Below, piece after piece: positions 35,534-43,862 of a stretch of DNA of 64,000 bases. A program made the translations under genes and the position numbers. The stretch lies in assembly GCF_006546825.1 (NCBI RefSeq), contig NZ_VICC01000001.1:312191-376190 (forward strand). Reading direction: 5' to 3'. The stretch comes from Actinomyces oris (GTDB taxonomy: Bacteria > Actinomycetota > Actinomycetes > Actinomycetales > Actinomycetaceae). How positions within the stretch are numbered: the first letter of the stretch is position 1; every line of letters begins with the position of its first letter. The notes under the pieces were generated by a model that saw nothing but the letters and a program-made list of their open reading frames with translations, ran no database searches and had not been told where the DNA came from.

Positions 35534-37204
35534 TCAGGCGGGTGACTGGGCGGCCTGCTTGATGCGGCTGGTCAGCTCGGTGACCTGGTTGAAGGTGGAG
35601 CGCCGCTCAGCCATGAGGGTGCGGATCTTCTTGTCCGCGCTCATGACGGTGGTGTGGTCGCGCCCGCCGAACTCCCGCCCGATCTTGGGCAGGGAGAGGT
35701 CGGTGAGCTCACGGCACAGGTACATGGCGATGTGGCGGGCCGAGACCATGGTGCGTGAGCGGTTGGCCGAGCACAGGTCATCGATGGTGATGCCGAAGTA
35801 GTCGGCGGTCTGCGCCATGATGAGGGAGGTCGTGATCTCCTGGCCCTCGGGGTCGGAGATGATGTCCTTGAGGACCATCTCGGCCAGGGTCTGGTCGACG
35901 GGCTGCTTGTTGAGGGAGGCGAAGGCCGTCACCCGGATGAGGGCGCCCTCGAGCTCGCGGATGTTGGTGGTGATGCGTGAGGCGATGTACTCCAGAACGT
36001 CGAAGGGTAGGTCGAGGCCCTCGGCGGTGCCCTTGCGGGAGAGGATCGCGATGCGGGTCTCCAGGTCCGGGGGCTGGACGTCGGCCAGCAGGCCCCACTC
36101 GAAGCGGGAGCGCAGGCGCTCGTCGAGCCCACCGAGGGCCTTGGGGGGCTGGTCGGAGGTGAGGACCACCTGCTTGCCCGAGGAGTGCAGGGAGTTGAAG
36201 GTGTGGAAGAACTCCTCGAGGGTCGACTCCTTGCCCTGGAGGAACTGGATGTCGTCGACCAGGAGGATATCGACCTCGCGGTAGCGGCGCTTGAAGCCCT
36301 CCATGCGGCCGTCGTCCTGGTTGCCGTCGCGCACGCAGGCGATGAAGTCGGAGACGAAGACCTCGGAGTTGACGTACTTGACGCGAATCCCCGGGTTGAG
36401 GGTCTGGGCGTAGTGGCCGATGGCGTGCAGGAGGTGCGTCTTGCCCAGGCCGGAGCCGCCGTAGATGAACAGGGGGTTGTAGGCACGGGCCGGGGCCTCG
36501 GCCACGGCCAGCGCGGTGGCGTGGGCGAAGCGATTGGAGGAGCCGGTGACGTAGGTGTCGAAGGTGTATCTCGGATTGAGCTGGGAGACGTCGTGGGCCG
36601 CGGTGGGCGTCAGCAGCCCGGTGGGATTCTGGGGGCCGGTGCCCCCGGGGCTGTAGGTGCCGGGAAGTCCCGACCTGCCGGGAAGGGAACCCGACATGGT
36701 CGACGGCGCCGAGGCGGCGGAGGCCTGGGAGTGAGGCATCGGTGAGGGGGCGGTCGCCGAGTAGGGCGAGGGCTCGGCGAGCTGCTCGCCGTAGGCGGGC
36801 ACCGTCGGTGGAGCGGGTGCAGCAGGCACGGCGGAGGGCCCCGACGGCTGGGGTGGGACGGAGGGGGACGGGGAGGATGCCGGTGCGGGGGCGACGGTCG
36901 TCAGGTTGACTGGTTCGGGAGCCATGGGAGCCATCGGTGCGCGCGAGGCCTCCGAGGAGGTGTCGACTGTGACTTCCATAGGCATGGGGCGGCCCCAGAC
37001 CTGGGTGATGGCAGCGCTGATGGGAGCACGTGCCTGCTCGACGATGTCCTTGGCGAAGGCCGAGCCGACGACGAGGACGAGCGTGCCGTCGACGTCGATG
37101 AGGTGGGTCATGCGGATCATGGACATCTTGCCCTGCCCCAGTTCTCCGGAGCTGGAGAGCACCTCAAGGGCTGAGAGCCATTTGGTATTGGCGGCGTCGG
37201 GCAC
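35534..37204 (-). CDS. dnaA: chromosomal replication initiator DnaA
   Basis: 556 residues from GTG 37204 with AGGAG 7 bp upstream. A longer frame upstream shows no family resemblance. Domain I is at 1-95, followed by a Pro/Ala/Ser-rich domain II linker (about 100-215). The AAA+ domain has [20 protein letters not shown], Walker A in [15 protein letters not shown], and Walker B in [10 protein letters not shown]. The C-terminal DNA-binding domain has the HTH signature [16 protein letters not shown]. DnaA-ATP binds DnaA boxes and opens oriC. The gene sits at the strand switch of the region, beside the strongest box cluster. Confidence 0.97.
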   Translation of the reverse strand: MPDAANTKWLSALEVLSSSGELGQGKMSMIRMTHLIDVDGTLVLVVGSAFAKDIVEQARAPISAAITQVWGRPMPMEVTVDTSSEASRAPMAPMAPEPVNLTTVAPAPASSPSPSVPPQPSGPSAVPAAPAPPTVPAYGEQLAEPSPYSATAPSPMPHSQASAASAPSTMSGSLPGRSGLPGTYSPGGTGPQNPTGLLTPTAAHDVSQLNPRYTFDTYVTGSSNRFAHATALAVAEAPARAYNPLFIYGGSGLGKTHLLHAIGHYAQTLNPGIRVKYVNSEVFVSDFIACVRDGNQDDGRMEGFKRRYREVDILLVDDIQFLQGKESTLEEFFHTFNSLHSSGKQVVLTSDQPPKALGGLDERLRSRFEWGLLADVQPPDLETRIAILSRKGTAEGLDLPFDVLEYIASRITTNIRELEGALIRVTAFASLNKQPVDQTLAEMVLKDIISDPEGQEITTSLIMAQTADYFGITIDDLCSANRSRTMVSARHIAMYLCRELTDLSLPKIGREFGGRDHTTVMSADKKIRTLMAERRSTFNQVTELTSRIKQAAQSPA

Positions 37205-37344
37205 GACGGACTCCTGATCGGCATGGTTGGTGAACCCGGTGACTGCAACCCGACCGACGCCGGCCGGGGCCCTGTGTCGATGATGACAGGGTTGTGTGGA
37301 ACTGGCGAACCGGAAGGTCTTGACCAGGCGTCCCATCATGCTGG

Positions 37345-37620
37345 TTCTCCACAGCCTTGTCCACACCTGGGGACACACCGAGCGATGCCTCACAGATAAC
37401 GTTCAGAATAAACTCTGAAAACAGTAGGTATCGATGGTCCGGATGATCTGCTGAGAGCCCGCGGAATGACACATGTGTCGTCATTGACGGGGCTTTCGAG
37501 GAGGTGTGAGCAGGTCCAGGAGTTATCCACATATCCGCAAGGGTGTGGACGGAGTCCTTCCCACAGCCGTGGACACGGACGACCCCGCTTGTGGACGGAG
37601 TGTGGAGAGGATGTGGATGA
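37345..37620. other. oriC: probable oriC core (DnaA boxes plus AT-rich element)
   Basis: Two perfect DnaA boxes, TTGTCCACA (37357-37365) and TTATCCACA (37523-37531), lie here. Near matches are at 37345-37353, 37544-37552, 37568-37576, 37590-37598, 37601-37609 and 37612-37620. An unusually AT-rich stretch at about 37390-37436 lies between them and could be the unwinding element. A dyad AATGAC-N9-GTCATT is at 37465-37485. The 596-bp gap from dnaA to rpmH has no other gene, and transcription diverges from it on both sides. Confidence 0.8.
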
Positions 37621-37658
37621 CGCCACCGGTCACAGTGGTCACAGTCGGCCACATTCGT

Positions 37659-37687
37659 TTGACCGGCAAGAGGGCCAAACGTAGGCT
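37659..37687 (+). promoter_or_regulatory. rpmH-rnpA promoter
   Basis: TTGACC (37659-37664) and TAGGCT (37682-37687) are separated by exactly 17 bp. This gives an rpmH leader of about 105 nt. It lies just right of the DnaA-box cluster. Confidence 0.75.
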
Positions 37688-37800
37688 GTTGCAGACGTTC
37701 GCGCGGAGTCAGGTCCCGATCCATGGGGCAGCCGCACGAGCGACAGTGCCGCGAACCTCGCGATGCACTGTTCCGATCACCTCAAGCAGGAGTTAAGCCC

Positions 37801-37938
37801 GTGAGCAAGCGGACCTACCAGCCGAACAACCGTCGTCGTGCCAAGGTGCACGGCTTCCGTAAGCGCATGTCCACCCGCGCAGGCCGCGCCGTCCTCGCTT
37901 CGCGGCGCCGCAAGGGCCGCGTTCGCCTCGCCGCCTGA
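37801..37938 (+). CDS. rpmH: 50S ribosomal protein bL34
   Basis: 45 residues from GTG 37801, preceded by CAGGAG. The whole protein is the conserved basic bL34 ([19 protein letters not shown], then [17 protein letters not shown]). It is a small 23S rRNA-binding protein. It heads the rpmH-rnpA-yidD-yidC-jag-rsmG block that usually flanks oriC. Only one base separates its stop from the rnpA start. Confidence 0.97.
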   Translation: MSKRTYQPNNRRRAKVHGFRKRMSTRAGRAVLASRRRKGRVRLAA

Positions 37939-37939
37939 G

Positions 37940-38308
37940 GTGCTCGGCGCGGCGCACCGATTAGCGCGGGGTGAGGACTTCACTACCGCGATTCGTCGGG
38001 GTACGCGCTGCGGGAACCGCAGGCTGGTCGTGCACTACCACGCCGGCGGGAGAGGGGATGACTCCCCGGCTCTCGTCGGCGTCGTCGTGCCCAAGAAGCA
38101 GGTCCCGCTGGCCACTCGCCGCAACCGCGTCAAGCGCCGGGTCAGAGCCCTCATGGCGCAGCGGGTCGGTTCCCTGGAACCGGGAGCTCGCGTCGTCGTG
38201 CGCGGACTGGCGGGTGCCGACGGCGCCGACAGCAGCACCCTGGGACGTGACCTGGATCGGCTTCTGAGCCGGTGCCGGGAGCGTCAAGCTGAAGGGCACC
38301 GGCGGTGA
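37940..38308 (+). CDS. rnpA: ribonuclease P protein component
   Basis: 122 residues from GTG 37940 ([21 protein letters not shown]), directly after the rpmH stop. Family motifs are present: the RNR-type basic stretch [13 protein letters not shown] and [17 protein letters not shown]. RnpA binds the catalytic RNase P RNA and helps process tRNA 5' ends. The gene overlaps yidD by 4 bp. The RNase P RNA gene is not in this window. Confidence 0.95.
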   Translation: MLGAAHRLARGEDFTTAIRRGTRCGNRRLVVHYHAGGRGDDSPALVGVVVPKKQVPLATRRNRVKRRVRALMAQRVGSLEPGARVVVRGLAGADGADSSTLGRDLDRLLSRCRERQAEGHRR

Positions 38309-38616
38309 GCCGGCCGGTTGCGGGCGTAGCGATGAGCGGATGGCTGACGCGAGTCCTCGTGGCTCCGGTGCGTTTCTACCAGCGCTTCATCTCGCCCGCC
38401 CTGCCGGCCTCCTGTCGCTACTACCCCACGTGCTCGGCCTACGCCGTCACGGCGCTCAAGGTGCATGGTCCGATCAAGGGCCTGCTGCTGGCCCTGTGGC
38501 GTCTGCTGCGATGCAACCCGTTGACCCGCGGTGGAGTCGACCATGTTCCGGACAAGGGGCAGTGGCGATATCACCATCCCCGTGACGTTCCGAGGTTCAC
38601 GGTCGAGGACCCCTGA
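38305..38616 (+). CDS. yidD: membrane protein insertion efficiency factor YidD
   Basis: 103 residues from GTG 38305, overlapping the rnpA stop as GTGA. An ATG at 38332 is an alternative start. Core motifs are [23 protein letters not shown] and [12 protein letters not shown], then [17 protein letters not shown]. The cysteines CRYYPTC and RCNP are conserved in the family. YidD helps YidC, encoded next, in inserting proteins into the membrane. Confidence 0.95.
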   Translation: MSRPVAGVAMSGWLTRVLVAPVRFYQRFISPALPASCRYYPTCSAYAVTALKVHGPIKGLLLALWRLLRCNPLTRGGVDHVPDKGQWRYHHPRDVPRFTVEDP

Positions 38617-38709
38617 CCGAAGCCGCTGAACCGGCGGTCACGACGCCGGCTCAAGCTCTGAGCCCACACTGATACCTCTCGCACGAGAACCCTCATACAA
38701 GGAGTACGG

Positions 38710-39894
38710 ATGGACACGTTGCTGTGGCCGCTCAAGGTGGCCGTGGCCTGGGTCATGGTCACGATCCACAAGGCCCTGGTCCTCATCGGCTTCCCCGACG
38801 GACCGGGTGTTGCCTGGGTGCTGTCCATCATCGGTCTGACAATCGTGGTGCGGCTGCTCATCATGCCGCTGTTCGTCAAGCAGATCCGAGCCTCCCGCGG
38901 GATGCAGCTCCTCCAGCCCGAGATGCAGGCCCTTCAGGCCAAGTACAAGGGCAAGAAGGATCCCGAGTCGCGCCAGCGCATGAACGAAGAGATGATGGCG
39001 CTTTATCGCAAGCACGGGACCAACCCCATGGCCTCCTGCCTGCCGATCCTGGTGCAGATGCCCATCTTCTTCGCCCTGTTCCGGGTGCTGGCCTCCCTGG
39101 GTGCCGTTGCTACCGGCAAGTACGGCCGCCCCTCGATCGGTCCGCTCACGCAGCAGCTGGCCGAGCAGGTCCAGGCCTCCAGCGTCTTCGGCGCCAGCCT
39201 GTCCTCCTCCTTCCTGGGAAGCTCCGACACGCAGGTCAAGATCGTCACGGTCGCCATGATCATCATCATGTCGGTGACGCAGTGGTACACCATGGCGCAG
39301 CTGTCGATGAAGAACATGTCGACGGACTCCCTCAACTCCGACAACCCCATGATCCGTTCCCAGCGGATGATGCTGTACGTGATGCCGGTGATCTTCGCCG
39401 TTTCCGGCGTCAACTTCCAGATCGGTGTGCTCGTCTACTGGGTGGTCTCCAACCTGTGGACCATGGGCCAGCAGTTCTTCACCATCCGCAACATGCCCGC
39501 CCCCGGCAGCGAGGCCGAGAAGAAGTACCGCGCCCGCATCAACGCCAAGCGGGCCCGCAAGGGACTGCCCTCCCTGGAGGAGGAGGAGCGAGCCGAGGCG
39601 ATCGCCAAGGCCGAGGCCGAGGGACGCACCGGAGGTCAGCGGGTGCAGCCGGTGCGCAAGAACCGGCAGAAGAAGTCCGGCGGTCAGGGCGAGTCCCGCA
39701 GTGAGGCCTTCGCCGACGACTCCGATGTCGAGCAGCTCGAGGACGCCGACGAGGACAAGGACTCGACCTCGTCCAAGAGTGGTGGCCTCAGCGATGAGGA
39801 GATCGCTCGACGTCGTTATGAGCGCCGTGCCCGTCAGCGGCGCGAGGCGGCGGCCCGACGCAAGGCCCAGGCCAAGAAGAAGCGTAACCGCTGA
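38710..39894 (+). CDS. yidC: membrane protein insertase YidC
   Basis: 394 residues, with AAGGAG upstream. Five membrane helices are visible, with the conserved insertase core (WVLSIIGLTIVVRLLIMPLF; MASCLPILVQMPIFFALFRVL). A conserved Arg in the first core helix lines the hydrophilic groove. The C-terminal 130 residues are a highly charged tail (KKNRQKKSGG, then acidic, then RRRYERRARQRREAA), which may contact ribosomes. It is the Oxa1-type insertase for inner-membrane proteins. Confidence 0.96.
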   Translation: MDTLLWPLKVAVAWVMVTIHKALVLIGFPDGPGVAWVLSIIGLTIVVRLLIMPLFVKQIRASRGMQLLQPEMQALQAKYKGKKDPESRQRMNEEMMALYRKHGTNPMASCLPILVQMPIFFALFRVLASLGAVATGKYGRPSIGPLTQQLAEQVQASSVFGASLSSSFLGSSDTQVKIVTVAMIIIMSVTQWYTMAQLSMKNMSTDSLNSDNPMIRSQRMMLYVMPVIFAVSGVNFQIGVLVYWVVSNLWTMGQQFFTIRNMPAPGSEAEKKYRARINAKRARKGLPSLEEEERAEAIAKAEAEGRTGGQRVQPVRKNRQKKSGGQGESRSEAFADDSDVEQLEDADEDKDSTSSKSGGLSDEEIARRRYERRARQRREAAARRKAQAKKKRNR

Positions 39895-39944
39895 CACGTG
39901 TTCAGCGGCCAGATAACCCGGTTCCCATCACAGATACGGATGAC

Positions 39945-40559
39945 ATGATGAGCGAGCAGCACAGTAACGACTCCTCCCACCAGGCGGCGGATGAGGCAGT
40001 GAGCAGCCCCGTGAGCAACACCGTCTCGCGCCTCGAGGAGGAGGGCGAGATCGGTGCCGACTACCTCGAGGAGCTCCTCGACATCGCCGACCTGGGCGGT
40101 GACATCGACATCGACATCGATCACGGGCGCGCCTCGATTGCCGTGGTCGCCTCCGAGGAGGGTGACGAGCGCGAGCTCGCCGACCTCGTTGGACGCGACG
40201 GGGAGGTTCTCGAGGCCGTTCAGGAGCTGACCCGCCTCGCGGTGCAGGCGCGCACCGGCAACCGCTCCCGGCTCATGCTCGACATCAACGGCTACCGCGC
40301 CGATCGACGTACCGAGCTGACCAAGGTCGCCCAGGAGGCGGTCACCAAGGTCCTCACCTCGGGAGAGGCCGTCAGCCTCGAGCCGATGAACCCCTTCGAG
40401 CGCAAGGTGTGCCACGACGTCGTCGCTGCCGCCGGACTGGTCTCCGAGTCCGAGGGCGCTGAGCCGCACCGTTACGTCGTGGTCCTGCCCGCCGATGAGG
40501 AGGGCGTGGACGACGACGCCGAGGACGCGGCTGACGACTCCGCTTCGGAGCAGGCCTGA
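39945..40559 (+). CDS. jag: Jag/KhpB RNA-binding protein (KH and R3H domains)
   Basis: 204 residues; an ATG one codon later (39948) is equally possible. After an acidic N-terminus (about 1-50) come the KH domain (LADLVGRDGEVLEAVQELTRLAVQ) and the R3H-type region (SLEPMNPFERKVCHDVVA, then EPHRYVVV). The C-terminus is acidic. These proteins bind RNA and influence cell shape and division genes. The position between yidC and rsmG is conserved. Confidence 0.92.
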   Translation: MMSEQHSNDSSHQAADEAVSSPVSNTVSRLEEEGEIGADYLEELLDIADLGGDIDIDIDHGRASIAVVASEEGDERELADLVGRDGEVLEAVQELTRLAVQARTGNRSRLMLDINGYRADRRTELTKVAQEAVTKVLTSGEAVSLEPMNPFERKVCHDVVAAAGLVSESEGAEPHRYVVVLPADEEGVDDDAEDAADDSASEQA

Positions 40560-40561
40560 GC

Positions 40562-41206
40562 ATGAGTGAGGAGCAGCGGGCCCAGGTGGAGGAGCCGACG
40601 GCGGAGATGCGGGAGATCTTCGGGGTCTCCTTCTCCGCGGCGGAGCACTTCGCGCAGATGCTCGCTGAGGAGGGTGAGCTGCGCGGTCTCGTGGGGCCGC
40701 GCGAGCTTCCCCGCCTGTGGACCCGGCACATCGTCAACTCAGCGGCCGTGGTCCCCTTCCTGCCGGCCCGGGGAAGCGTGGCCGACGTGGGATCCGGGGC
40801 CGGCTTCCCCGGCATCGTCGTCGCGCTGCTGCGCCCCGACCTCGACGTCACGCTCATTGAGACGATGGAGCGGCGCACCCAGTGGCTCTCCGACGTCGTC
40901 GAGGAACTGGACCTGGACAATGTGAGCATCCGGCGGGCCCGGGCCGAGGAAATCAAGGACCGTTATGACGTGGTGACGGCTCGCGCAGTGGCGAACCTGT
41001 CCAAGCTTGTGCGGCTGACGGCGCCCTTGCTTCGACCGGGGGGTGCCCTGCTCGCCCTCAAGGGGATGCGAGCGCAGGATGAGGTCGACGACGCCAAGTA
41101 TGTTATTAAGAAGGCTAAGTTATCAGTCGCTGTCGTTCATGAGGTTGTCACCGCCGGTGACGAAACAACGGCTGTGGTTGAGATTCGCCGCCCGAAGAGC
41201 CGTTGA
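40562..41206 (+). CDS. rsmG: 16S rRNA (guanine-N7) methyltransferase RsmG
   Basis: 214 residues. The SAM-binding motif is ARGSVADVGSGAGFPGIVVAL (about 74). Additional family pieces are LIETMERRTQWLSDV and YDVVTARAVANLSKLV. The enzyme methylates G527 of 16S rRNA (E. coli numbering). It starts 2 bp after jag. The last 100 bp of the gene are less G+C-rich than the rest. Confidence 0.95.
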   Translation: MSEEQRAQVEEPTAEMREIFGVSFSAAEHFAQMLAEEGELRGLVGPRELPRLWTRHIVNSAAVVPFLPARGSVADVGSGAGFPGIVVALLRPDLDVTLIETMERRTQWLSDVVEELDLDNVSIRRARAEEIKDRYDVVTARAVANLSKLVRLTAPLLRPGGALLALKGMRAQDEVDDAKYVIKKAKLSVAVVHEVVTAGDETTAVVEIRRPKSR

Positions 41207-41313
41207 GATACGGCGCGCGTTCGGTGTAACGCGTAAGGATCGACCTGCTCGCGTAGACTCGTAACTGCCCGACTGGCTCGGGCTGTTGGGTCGCCGTCCG
41301 AGGAGAAGCAGGT

Positions 41314-42216
41314 TTGTCCGGATCGTCTATCTTCGATCAGCTCCAGGCCGAGCACCTCGCGTTAGACGAGGTAGCGGGTGGAGAGTTCCCACATCCCGAG
41401 CGGACTCGTGTCATCGCAGTCGCCAATCAGAAAGGCGGCGTTGGAAAGACGTCGACCGCGGTGAATCTTGCGGCGGCTTTAGCTGAAGGTGGGCTGCAAG
41501 TTCTGCTCATCGATGCCGACTCTCAAGGTAATGCCTCCACGGCACTGGGGGTGGAGCATGATGAGGACAGCGCCTCCATCTACGACGTCCTCGTTGACGC
41601 CATGCCGATCAAGGATGTCGTCGCCAAGACGCGATTCTGCGAGTCCCTGTGGTGTGTGCCTGCGACTATTGACGTGGCTGCGGTGGAGATAGAGCTCATC
41701 TCCACTGCTGAGCGTGAGTCACGTCTGCGGCGTGCGCTGGTGGACTACCTGGTTTCACGTGAAACGGATGGTCTGGAGCCCCTCGACTACGTCATCATCG
41801 ACTGCCCGCCGAGCCTCGGCATTATGACGATCAACGCCTTCGTCGCTGCTGACGAGGTGCTTATTCCGATGCAGGCCGAGTACTACGCTCTCGAAGGCCT
41901 CGCCCTGTTGACGCGCTCCATTGACAGGATCGCGCGTATTCACAATCCGGGACTGGGAGTCTCCATGATTGTGCTCACCATGTTTGACGGACGCACCACC
42001 CTGGCCCGTGAGGTGGAGTCCGAAGTTCGTTCCTATTTCCCTGATGCGACGCTGGACACCAAGGTGCCGCGTTCCATCCGTGTTGCCGAGGCCCCCTCCT
42101 TCGGTGCTCCTGTGGTGTTCTGGGATCCCCGGTCCACCGGCGCAATTGCGTACAAGAAAATGGCTCGTGAGGTCGCTCTGCGGGGCGCTCCCCGAATTGA
42201 AGGCGAGGAAGCCTGA
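41314..42216 (+). CDS. parA: chromosome partitioning ATPase ParA (Soj)
   Basis: 300 residues from a TTG start at 41314 behind AGGAGAAGC. The deviant Walker A is [19 protein letters not shown] (about 31-49). The Asp/Gln switch region lies in [12 protein letters not shown], and [10 protein letters not shown] and [15 protein letters not shown] follow. ParA-ATP binds the nucleoid and pulls ParB-parS complexes. One parS site (41751-41766) lies inside the gene and encodes VSRET, between the conserved blocks. It ends by overlapping the parB start by one base. Confidence 0.96.
   Translation: MSGSSIFDQLQAEHLALDEVAGGEFPHPERTRVIAVANQKGGVGKTSTAVNLAAALAEGGLQVLLIDADSQGNASTALGVEHDEDSASIYDVLVDAMPIKDVVAKTRFCESLWCVPATIDVAAVEIELISTAERESRLRRALVDYLVSRETDGLEPLDYVIIDCPPSLGIMTINAFVAADEVLIPMQAEYYALEGLALLTRSIDRIARIHNPGLGVSMIVLTMFDGRTTLAREVESEVRSYFPDATLDTKVPRSIRVAEAPSFGAPVVFWDPRSTGAIAYKKMAREVALRGAPRIEGEEA
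41751..41766. promoter_or_regulatory. parS: parS site inside parA
   Basis: GGTTTCACGTGAAACG. The 12-bp palindromic core is exact. It is read in frame as V-S-R-E-T. Confidence 0.92.
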
Positions 42217-43805
42217 TGGCTCAGAAACGGCGCGGACTGGGACGAGGTCTGCAGGCGCTGATTCCCGAGGCGCAGAAGGAGAAAGTACCTGCTGCGTCTC
42301 GTCCTTCCGATGTGTTCTTCCCCGACTCCCGGAAGGACGAGTCGCGTGATGAGGATGCGGCTTCCCAGGCCACGCATGACGCTCCGGAGCCTGAGTCGGC
42401 CGCCGAGGCGCGCAGTACTCGCGATCTGGCCGCTACTCTCCTGGCTCCGTCTCAGCGGAAGCGTGGATCCAAGAGTCGCTCGACTCGATCCACGACCGCA
42501 TCCAAGACCGGTGCTCAGAACAAGCAGAAGAAGCCGGTTTCACGTGAAACCACGCCGGATTCGACGACTGATGCGGAGGTGACGGAGAAGAAGACCGCGA
42601 AGAAGTCGTCATCCGCCGGCTCAGCGAAGCGGAGTGCGTCGGCCGCGCCGAAGCGAGCAACTAAGAAGGCAACGAAGGCAGTCCCCGCTGTGGTGGAGGA
42701 GCCTTTGCATGAGGCCTCGACGGTTGAAGACGTCCAGGAGGAGAGCGCTTCGACGTTGGTTCCTCAACCGGAATCTACGCCCGTGGTCCCCGAGGTTTCA
42801 CGTGAAACGGAGGAGGAGCAGCCTGAGGCTGCCGATCACGGGAACTCCGATGCCGAGAAGGAGAGGACCGAGGAGGACCTGACGGCGGCCTCGGCCGATG
42901 CTGGAACCGAGGCGCCCGACGAGACCGATGCCGAGGAGAAGACGGCGGATACAGGCGCCGATGAGCTTGTTCCCGTTCCGGGTGCCCGCTTCGCTGAGAT
43001 TCCGGTGGAGCTGATCCACCCGAACCCTCGTCAACCCCGTCAGGTCTTCGATGAAGAGGACATCTCGGAACTGGCAGCCTCGATTGCAGAAGTGGGTCTG
43101 CTGCAGCCGATTGTGGTGCGTCAGGTGCCGACTGCTCCGGGAGAGGAGCTTCGGTACGAGCTCATTATGGGTGAGCGGCGTCTTCGCGCTTCCAAAGAAG
43201 CCGGGCTGGAGACGATTCCGGCGGTCGTTCGGGATACGGACGACGTCGATCTGCTGCGTGACGCGTTGCTGGAGAACTTGCATCGTGTTCAGCTCAATCC
43301 TCTGGAGGAGGCTGCGGCCTACCAGCAGCTGCTGGAGGACTTCCAGTGCACTCATGCGGAGCTTTCCGAGCGGATTGCCCGGTCTCGGTCTCAGATCTCC
43401 AACACCTTGCGCCTCATGAAGCTGCCGCCGCTGGTGCAGCGCAGGCTTGCTGCGAATGTCATTTCTGCAGGACACGCTCGTGCGCTTCTGGGTCTTCCCA
43501 ATGCGGCGGAGATGGAGCGACTGGCTCAGCGCGTGGTGGCGGAGGGGCTGTCGGTGCGTGCTACGGAGGAGCTGGTTGCGCTGCATGAGGAGCCTGAGCC
43601 GGGACCGGACCAGCCGAGGGTCTTGCGTGCTCGGAGCACTCCTCTCCCGGCGCTTTCAACCCGGCTGTCCGATGCCTTCGACACTCGTGTGAAGGTGACA
43701 CGTGGAGCGAAGAAGGGGCGCATCACCATTGAGTTCGCGGGCGATGAGGACCTCGCTCGCCTGGTCGACGCGCTGGCGCCGGGAACGTCTCTTGACGAGG
43801 AATAG
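42216..43805 (+). CDS. parB: chromosome partitioning CTPase ParB, with long N-terminal extension
   Basis: 529 residues, against 300-350 for typical ParB. A short basic start ([19 protein letters not shown]) contacts ParA. Residues about 25-250 are a low-complexity Ser/Thr/Lys/Glu/Ala-rich extension. The conserved core follows: [26 protein letters not shown], the CTP-binding arginine patch GERRLRA, the HTH with [14 protein letters not shown], and the C-terminal dimer domain. Two parS sites lie within the extension, both encoding VSRET. ParB loads at parS, clamps onto DNA with CTP and spreads. It is the last gene before a terminator and the parS array. Confidence 0.95.
   Translation: MAQKRRGLGRGLQALIPEAQKEKVPAASRPSDVFFPDSRKDESRDEDAASQATHDAPEPESAAEARSTRDLAATLLAPSQRKRGSKSRSTRSTTASKTGAQNKQKKPVSRETTPDSTTDAEVTEKKTAKKSSSAGSAKRSASAAPKRATKKATKAVPAVVEEPLHEASTVEDVQEESASTLVPQPESTPVVPEVSRETEEEQPEAADHGNSDAEKERTEEDLTAASADAGTEAPDETDAEEKTADTGADELVPVPGARFAEIPVELIHPNPRQPRQVFDEEDISELAASIAEVGLLQPIVVRQVPTAPGEELRYELIMGERRLRASKEAGLETIPAVVRDTDDVDLLRDALLENLHRVQLNPLEEAAAYQQLLEDFQCTHAELSERIARSRSQISNTLRLMKLPPLVQRRLAANVISAGHARALLGLPNAAEMERLAQRVVAEGLSVRATEELVALHEEPEPGPDQPRVLRARSTPLPALSTRLSDAFDTRVKVTRGAKKGRITIEFAGDEDLARLVDALAPGTSLDEE
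42536..42551. promoter_or_regulatory. parS: parS site inside parB (first)
   Basis: GGTTTCACGTGAAACC is a complete 16-bp palindrome, in the disordered extension of ParB. Confidence 0.92.
42794..42809. promoter_or_regulatory. parS: parS site inside parB (second)
   Basis: GGTTTCACGTGAAACG has an exact core. It lies 258 bp from the first parB site, in the same reading frame. Confidence 0.92.
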
Positions 43806-43827
43806 CCTGCTCTGATCCTTTGAGCGT

Positions 43828-43862
43828 GGTGGGGCCGAGACACTCAGTGTCTCGGCCCCACC
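43828..43862 (+). terminator. parAB terminator hairpin
   Basis: A 17-bp perfect stem (43828-43844 with 43846-43862) lies 22 bp past the parB stop. It shares its shape with the hairpin at 21506-21541, with an almost loopless centre. It marks the left border of the parS array. Confidence 0.85.

Noticed and set aside
37205-37393. 63-residue N-terminal extension of DnaA
   Set aside because: The extension covers DnaA boxes, has no DnaA family resemblance, and the GTG at 37204 has a proper ribosome-binding site.
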